Shown: positions 5,863 to 9,792 of the stretch, one piece after another
How the letters are laid out: each line of letters begins with the position of its first letter
How positions within the stretch are numbered: the first letter of the stretch is position 1
DNA from: Chitinophagaceae bacterium
Lineage (GTDB): Bacteria > Bacteroidota > Bacteroidia > Chitinophagales > Chitinophagaceae
Length of the DNA stretch: 9,792 nucleotides
NCBI GenBank assembly: GCA_019747455.1
Contig: JAIEQT010000015.1
Coordinates: forward strand, 1 to 9,792
Direction of reading: 5' to 3'
The notes under the pieces: generated by a model
What the model was told of the DNA's origin: nothing
The model's input: only the letters and a program-made list of their open reading frames with translations
The model's database searches: none
Program-made: the position numbers and the translations under genes

Positions 5863-6786
5863 TTAAGCAAAGAATAAAGTTCCTTGCTTACCCGCATCGC
5901 CAATAAAAACAGGCTTCTGTAAATTCAATCCAATCGTAGCGTTTAACTTATCTACCATATATACGGTTAACTCCGGAGAAAACGCTTCATCATGCATATG
6001 CATAAAAAAATATAACTCTTCCATACCCCGATCTAACCAATATTGCATCCGTGCTATCCACGCATCTACCCGCGTATAATCGGTGGCATGTAAGCTATTA
6101 CCAACATAGCGAATAAAAGTTTTAGGTATCGTTATATACATATGTGCACAATCACGCCTACCACTGGTATCGGTGATTACAATACCCATATTATGTACTT
6201 TCAAGAACGTCATCATTTCATCTCGAATACTTGCTTTCCCAAACCAATCAGGATGTCGTACCTCCAGAAAAAAAGACAGATCAGTTGGCAACTTTGCTAA
6301 AAAAGAAAATAATTCCTCTTTACGCTTAGTAGAAAAACTATCGCTCACCTGAACGAATATAGGTCCGAGCTTATCTCCAAACGCTACAATACCCCTAAAA
6401 TACTCATCTAACGCAAACTGTTTATTACTTAAAGCACCGCGATGAGTGATGCCTTGGTACATTTTCGGGCAAAACTTAAAATCTTTATCCTTGGCAGTTG
6501 CAGCCCATTTCGCAATTCCGGCTGCACCATAAATTTTATAATGCGTGGCATTCAGCTCAATACTATTATAATGCTGCACATAATGCTGTAAAAAGTCTTT
6601 CTCCTTCGTTTTAGGCGGATAAATTTTACCTACCCACTCAGTTCTTCCCCATTTTGCACATCCCAAATATATTTTTGGATTGGCTGCTTTAACCCCCGTT
6701 AAAACAGAGGCATTAAACTCCGGATCATCGGGTAAATCAAAATGAATTTGATCAAGGGTTTCTATAGGTACTCTACCGAATTCCAT
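5863..6786 (-). CDS. DUF72 (YecE-like) TIM-barrel protein with clamp-motif-like C-terminus
   Basis: The 307-residue protein matches the DUF72/COG1801 family. The family opening IYLGCAKWGRTEWVGKIYP (39-57) is present, followed by YNSIELNATHYKIY (73-86), FKFCPKMYQGITH (103-115), GPIFVQVSDSF (141-151), FFLEVRHPDWF (172-182) and a late LYFFMHMHDE (258-267). DUF72 proteins are TIM barrels of unproven activity; a nuclease or repair role has only been guessed. About 36 residues precede the barrel. The tail KQGTLFFA contains QGTLF (301-305; 5872-5886), a QxxLF motif like those of the radical SAM and 2H-like proteins and of UmuC. The gene is convergent with umuC with no spacer, and lies 69 bp downstream of the DUF748 gene on the same strand. 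Family assignment is firm; the link to the polymerase is inferred from position and tail. Confidence 0.92.
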   Translation of the reverse strand: MEFGRVPIETLDQIHFDLPDDPEFNASVLTGVKAANPKIYLGCAKWGRTEWVGKIYPPKTKEKDFLQHYVQHYNSIELNATHYKIYGAAGIAKWAATAKDKDFKFCPKMYQGITHRGALSNKQFALDEYFRGIVAFGDKLGPIFVQVSDSFSTKRKEELFSFLAKLPTDLSFFLEVRHPDWFGKASIRDEMMTFLKVHNMGIVITDTSGRRDCAHMYITIPKTFIRYVGNSLHATDYTRVDAWIARMQYWLDRGMEELYFFMHMHDEAFSPELTVYMVDKLNATIGLNLQKPVFIGDAGKQGTLFFA

Positions 6787-6792
6787 ATATAC

Positions 6793-6819
6793 ATTTACTA
6801 TTTAGAAGATACTGTAAAT
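6793..6819. repeat. Imperfect inverted repeat upstream of the DUF72 gene
   Basis: ATTTAC (6793-6798) and GTAAAT (6814-6819) form an inverted pair separated by 15 bases, a few bases upstream of the DUF72 ATG. The left part, ATTTACTA, is the same 8-mer found at 4104-4111 on the edge of the umuD palindrome. It could be a related operator half-site, but the sequence is AT-rich and the match short. Confidence 0.2.
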
Positions 6820-6855
6820 CCAAAAAATAACTTTTCTATGACGCGTTTCATACTC

Positions 6856-9093
6856 CTATTCTTTAACAGCAATATTAATAACATATTTGGGGGGCGAGCT
6901 TTTTTGTAATTGATTTAACTCTTTTGTATTTATAATTTGCAGGCTGGAATCAGCTATCTTTTTCTGATCTACTAAATAGCTCCTTACTGCGGAATTTCGT
7001 TGTTGCATCTGTTGCTGTACTAACATTTGTAACTTTTCTTTACCCATCAACTCCACACATTTTTCCTCGGTTGATTGAATAATAGAATTTGTCTTTAATG
7101 CTGCATTGATATATTTCACAAAAAGAGAATCATTATTGCTAATACTATCTGTTCTTAACTTAACCTGTGCTTGCGGTAGGTTATCAGATATACTCAAATA
7201 CTTTTTTTTCATGCTATATACGGCTACCGCTTCCATATCATCTTGCAAATTGGTAACCTGTACTAATTCAACCTTTAAATCAGGTTTATCAGTAACCACC
7301 TTGGCTAATCTATCTAAGATGGTTTGTTGATTTGACTGTATGGTAGTTTGTGCATATTCAAATGGCATCTCCCTAAAATCTTCTTCTCGCCCCCCAAACA
7401 TATTGGCTAACAACCTAAAAGGTGCTGTAGCTGCTTTTATAATTAAATTCTTAAGCACTTGCCAAACAACCCTACCCCATTTAAATTTTGGATCGTCTAA
7501 GCTACCCTTAACCGGTATATCTAAATGTACATTTCCTTTTACATCTCTTAACAAAGACACAGCCAGCTTAACCGGCAAATTCATAGCCGTAGCATTTTTA
7601 ACCTTAGATCCGGCTTTTATCTGTTGTATATCCAAAATATTTTTACTATCCAATTTGCCACCCAATACTGTTGTTCTGTTTATATAAGAAATCTTACCAT
7701 TTAAAAAAGGAGTTGCTACATAATATTTGGAATACGGGTTGAAATCAGTGATCAGTAAATCTTTTATAGAAGCGTCAATATCAATATCCTTGTAATGCTT
7801 AGGATCTACTTTCAAAGTACCTTTTAACTTTCCAGAAGTATTTAACCGCGCATTCACATCAAATAAAAGAAACGGATTATTACTATTGATACGATCACTT
7901 TCTAGGCGCATAGAATCGAGCACATACCTAAACTTATCACCATGTGTAAAATCGGTAAATATGCATTGCCCACGTGTAATAAGCAACTTATTTACTTTAT
8001 AATTATTTACATCATATTCCCTAACAATTTCCTGAATATACCCACTCATCATCAGAAAAATATTAGCATATACTTTAGCAGAAGTATCACCTGATACGGT
8101 GACTGGAGTGGTCATGATACGTTCATAATTGAACCCCTTATCATACATGCTCAATCTAAAGAAAGGATGATCCATAGTGATATATGCGAAATTGTACATA
8201 TTCTTTCGCGTATTAACAGTATCAATTTTAATTTCTGTGGCATCTATAGCGGTAAGCAATTCATTGGTATTATCTACAATAGCAAATTGTTTTGCTTGTA
8301 TATTTCCAGAAGCTGCCATATCAGTAGGATGATTGAGATTGCCGGTAATGTGCATATGGGCATCAAACAAGCCGTTTAAAGACTTTACTTTCAAATAATC
8401 CTTCAAGTAAGGATATAACATACTAATATTAAGCTTAGTAACAGTCGTTTGAAGTTGGTATGCATAACTGTTGCTATTCAACTTTACCTGCACCTTACAA
8501 TCGCCTCCGGTTGCCAATGAAAAATCGGATCGAAGATTATATACAGAATCATTCCAGGAAACAAGCGGTAATTCTAGATTTGCTTTGATAATATCAATAT
8601 TAGTAAGCGGCTTGATATTTGTATACGCAATTTTAGCATCACTCACCACAATTTGGCGAATCCAATATTTAACTGGTTTCACTTGTGCCTTTTTTTGTAT
8701 AGTATCTTCTGTAAAAAATCTTTTTATTAGATCATCGTAATTAAACCCATCTCCTTTTTGAACAATCCGTACAAAGGGTTTATTAACGGAAACAGAAGTA
8801 ATATCATATTCTCCACTCCATAATTTATATACTGTAATATTCAAATCAAGCTGATCAATTTTGCAAAAAACGTTTTTCTGCTTGGCTTCATACACAGTAA
8901 ACCCTTTAGCAGTAACAGACCCATTAAAAATATTGATGGCTAATTTATCCATTCTGATTACCCTACCTGTGTACTCCTCACTGTACTTTTCTATCAAATA
9001 CTTAGTAATGGGCGATATAAACACAACAACCACTATAAGCAGTACTGCCAGAATTGCCGAAAATATCAGTGCTATTTTAAACCCTTTCTTCAT
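6856..9093 (-). CDS. DUF748 / AsmA-like inner-membrane protein
   Basis: I choose the ATG at 9091-9093 (745 residues, MKKGFKIALIF). An upstream GTG at 9127-9129 would put 12 more residues before the charged KK, which suits a membrane anchor less well. One transmembrane helix covers about residues 6-27; the rest should lie in the periplasm. Repeated beta-rich segments follow, with AsmA-like stretches such as ITGNLNHPTDMAASGNI. The DUF748 signature is near residues 506-568: LPVKLAVSLLRDVKGNVHLD, then IPVKGSLDDPKFKWG, then APFRLLANMFGG. The tail is charged and helical with Gln-rich coiled-coil character (QMLVQQQMQQRN). AsmA/DUF748 proteins are thought to act in envelope assembly or lipid transport between membranes, but the exact job of this one is unknown. 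It is 69 bp upstream of the DUF72 gene, with no clear terminator between them. No obvious functional link to the umuDC cassette. Confidence 0.88.
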   Translation of the reverse strand: MKKGFKIALIFSAILAVLLIVVVVFISPITKYLIEKYSEEYTGRVIRMDKLAINIFNGSVTAKGFTVYEAKQKNVFCKIDQLDLNITVYKLWSGEYDITSVSVNKPFVRIVQKGDGFNYDDLIKRFFTEDTIQKKAQVKPVKYWIRQIVVSDAKIAYTNIKPLTNIDIIKANLELPLVSWNDSVYNLRSDFSLATGGDCKVQVKLNSNSYAYQLQTTVTKLNISMLYPYLKDYLKVKSLNGLFDAHMHITGNLNHPTDMAASGNIQAKQFAIVDNTNELLTAIDATEIKIDTVNTRKNMYNFAYITMDHPFFRLSMYDKGFNYERIMTTPVTVSGDTSAKVYANIFLMMSGYIQEIVREYDVNNYKVNKLLITRGQCIFTDFTHGDKFRYVLDSMRLESDRINSNNPFLLFDVNARLNTSGKLKGTLKVDPKHYKDIDIDASIKDLLITDFNPYSKYYVATPFLNGKISYINRTTVLGGKLDSKNILDIQQIKAGSKVKNATAMNLPVKLAVSLLRDVKGNVHLDIPVKGSLDDPKFKWGRVVWQVLKNLIIKAATAPFRLLANMFGGREEDFREMPFEYAQTTIQSNQQTILDRLAKVVTDKPDLKVELVQVTNLQDDMEAVAVYSMKKKYLSISDNLPQAQVKLRTDSISNNDSLFVKYINAALKTNSIIQSTEEKCVELMGKEKLQMLVQQQMQQRNSAVRSYLVDQKKIADSSLQIINTKELNQLQKSSPPKYVINIAVKE

Positions 9094-9174
9094 AACCACA
9101 ATTACGATAAAATTAAGAAAATACAACACGAGTTGACACTGTATCGAATAAAGATATAGTTCTAAATCTATTTT

Positions 9175-9612
9175 TTAGAGACTCTTTAAGAGTTTACTGC
9201 TTCTCTTTTCCCCATTATAATAAGTCGCAAGACTAATTAGCTTATTTTGAAAACTTACAGAAAAAACATAGTCATTTTCAGAAAAATCATTATCATAAAT
9301 AATACTATCCTGACTTTCCATTCTTTTTTCAAAAACGTGATTTTTTTTAAAAAAAAGCATTCCATAATAGTTATACTTATCTGCCTCATTTTGGGCTTTT
9401 ATATAATCAATTATTCTAATCGAGTCCCTTTCAAGAGATTGAAACCCAATTATATAGTAAACATCTACTTTTTCAGTATAGTAATTTTCATTTAATTTTT
9501 CGTTTTCAAAAAGATTTAGCTTGATAATTCTAAATGGTCTATTATCCTTACTACAAGAAGTTGACAGAGTAATCAAAACTAGAAATATGATACAGTGATA
9601 TTTGTAACCCAT
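9175..9612 (-). CDS. Small AT-rich lipoprotein-like protein of unknown function
   Basis: I do not recognise the family. From the ATG at 9610-9612 the product is 145 residues with an N-terminal hydrophobic stretch (residues 7-18, CIIFLVLITLST) ending in LSTSC, where Cys20 may be lipidated; the lipobox is loose, as often in Bacteroidota. The mature part is polar, rich in Asn, Tyr, Lys and Glu, and predicted to be small and beta-rich. A TTG at 9637-9639 would overlap the preceding gene and weaken the signal peptide, so I reject it. The ATG lies 10 bases after the stop of the upstream partial gene, suggesting an operon. GC content is visibly lower than in the cassette (about 25% over 9361-9420). 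An uninterrupted T8A8 tract at 9341-9356 lies in the coding region and could be prone to slippage. It may be accessory DNA; an immunity or cargo role is only speculation. Confidence 0.65.
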   Translation of the reverse strand: MGYKYHCIIFLVLITLSTSCSKDNRPFRIIKLNLFENEKLNENYYTEKVDVYYIIGFQSLERDSIRIIDYIKAQNEADKYNYYGMLFFKKNHVFEKRMESQDSIIYDNDFSENDYVFSVSFQNKLISLATYYNGEKRSSKLLKSL

Positions 9613-9622
9613 AGGAAACGGT

Positions 9623-9792
9623 TTATAATTTTCCTTCAATTTTTATATTATTAATTGAAACAATCGTTTTAACGGGAGGATAACCTCTATCGTGTTGTAA
9701 CGTATACCAAGCGGCAAAACCCATACCAACAAAAGGGTAATTTTGATATGTAAGAACATCATTTTTATCCATCCCAAACCAATCAGAAATCT
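9623..9792 (-). CDS. C-terminal end of an unidentified protein (partial at right edge)
   Basis: On the minus strand the frame ending at TAA (9623-9625) is open to the window edge, giving 55 residues. It begins ISDWFGMDKNDV and continues YPFVGMGFAAWYTLQ, then ends in KIEGKL. The composition (mixed hydrophobic, Trp, Gly and charged residues) looks like real protein, and the other two frames on this strand are either stopped early or of implausible composition. The family is not recognisable from this fragment. It lies 10 bases upstream of the small lipoprotein-like gene and is probably co-transcribed with it. Confidence 0.55.
   Translation of the reverse strand, partial: ISDWFGMDKNDVLTYQNYPFVGMGFAAWYTLQHDRGYPPVKTIVSINNIKIEGKL

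Noticed and set aside
9094..9129. GTG start adding 12 residues to the DUF748 protein
   Set aside because: Adds hydrophobic residues before the MKKGFK that looks like a proper start of a membrane-anchored protein.
7106..9136. Plus-strand open frames opposite the DUF748 gene
   Set aside because: Composition is that of antisense frames, and the minus-strand gene has clear DUF748 signatures throughout.
9247..9495. Plus-strand open frame of 82 codons opposite the lipoprotein-like gene
   Set aside because: Almost only Ile, Phe, Lys and Asn, as expected from AT-rich antisense sequence; the minus-strand frame has a signal peptide and a better composition.

Overview
The window looks like chromosomal DNA from a member of the Bacteroidota, most likely a Chitinophagaceae-type genome. 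The reasons are the low GC content, start codons without recognisable Shine-Dalgarno sequences, a promoter candidate of the Bacteroidota TTG / TAnnTTTG type, a secreted MORN-repeat protein ending in the FPGG-type TonB C-terminal domain, and a DUF748 protein. I see no rRNA, tRNA, CRISPR array, transposase or phage structural gene.

Layout. 1-865 (minus) is the N-terminal 288 codons of an AmgK-like sugar kinase/phosphotransferase running off the left edge. Divergent to it, 927-1874 (plus) encodes a secreted MORN/TonB_C protein. 1875-4101 (minus) is a tightly coupled three-gene operon: two proteins with a 2H-phosphoesterase-like (2'-5' RNA ligase-like) fold, then a PA0069-family radical SAM protein. 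Divergent from it, across a 38-bp gap that holds a perfect 19-bp palindrome, 4140-5862 (plus) is a umuD-umuC pair. Next come a DUF72 protein (5863-6786, minus) and a DUF748 AsmA-like membrane protein (6856-9093, minus). The AT-rich right end carries a small lipoprotein-like gene (9175-9612, minus) and the last 55 codons of a gene running off the right edge (9623-9792, minus).

The most interesting part is 1875-6786. It reads as a DNA-damage-tolerance cassette built around a Y-family polymerase. Four of its six proteins carry a QxxLF pentapeptide resembling the sliding-clamp-binding motif. UmuC has QSTLF at the position where E. coli UmuC has its clamp motif. The radical SAM protein, one 2H-like protein and the DUF72 protein end in QGKLF, QGHLFL and QGTLFFA. 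The UmuD homologue has Ala and Arg where the catalytic Ser and Lys of the self-cleaving protease should be, so it looks like a pseudo-protease. Both 2H-like proteins also appear to have lost one or both HxT motifs. My hypothesis is that accessory proteins, some catalytically degenerate, are brought to the replication clamp together with the polymerase. The motifs are seen directly in the sequence. The shared function is inferred.

Both convergent gene pairs (1874/1875 and 5862/5863) have abutting stop codons, so there is no room for intergenic terminators there. The other genes look like ordinary envelope or housekeeping functions of this phylum.
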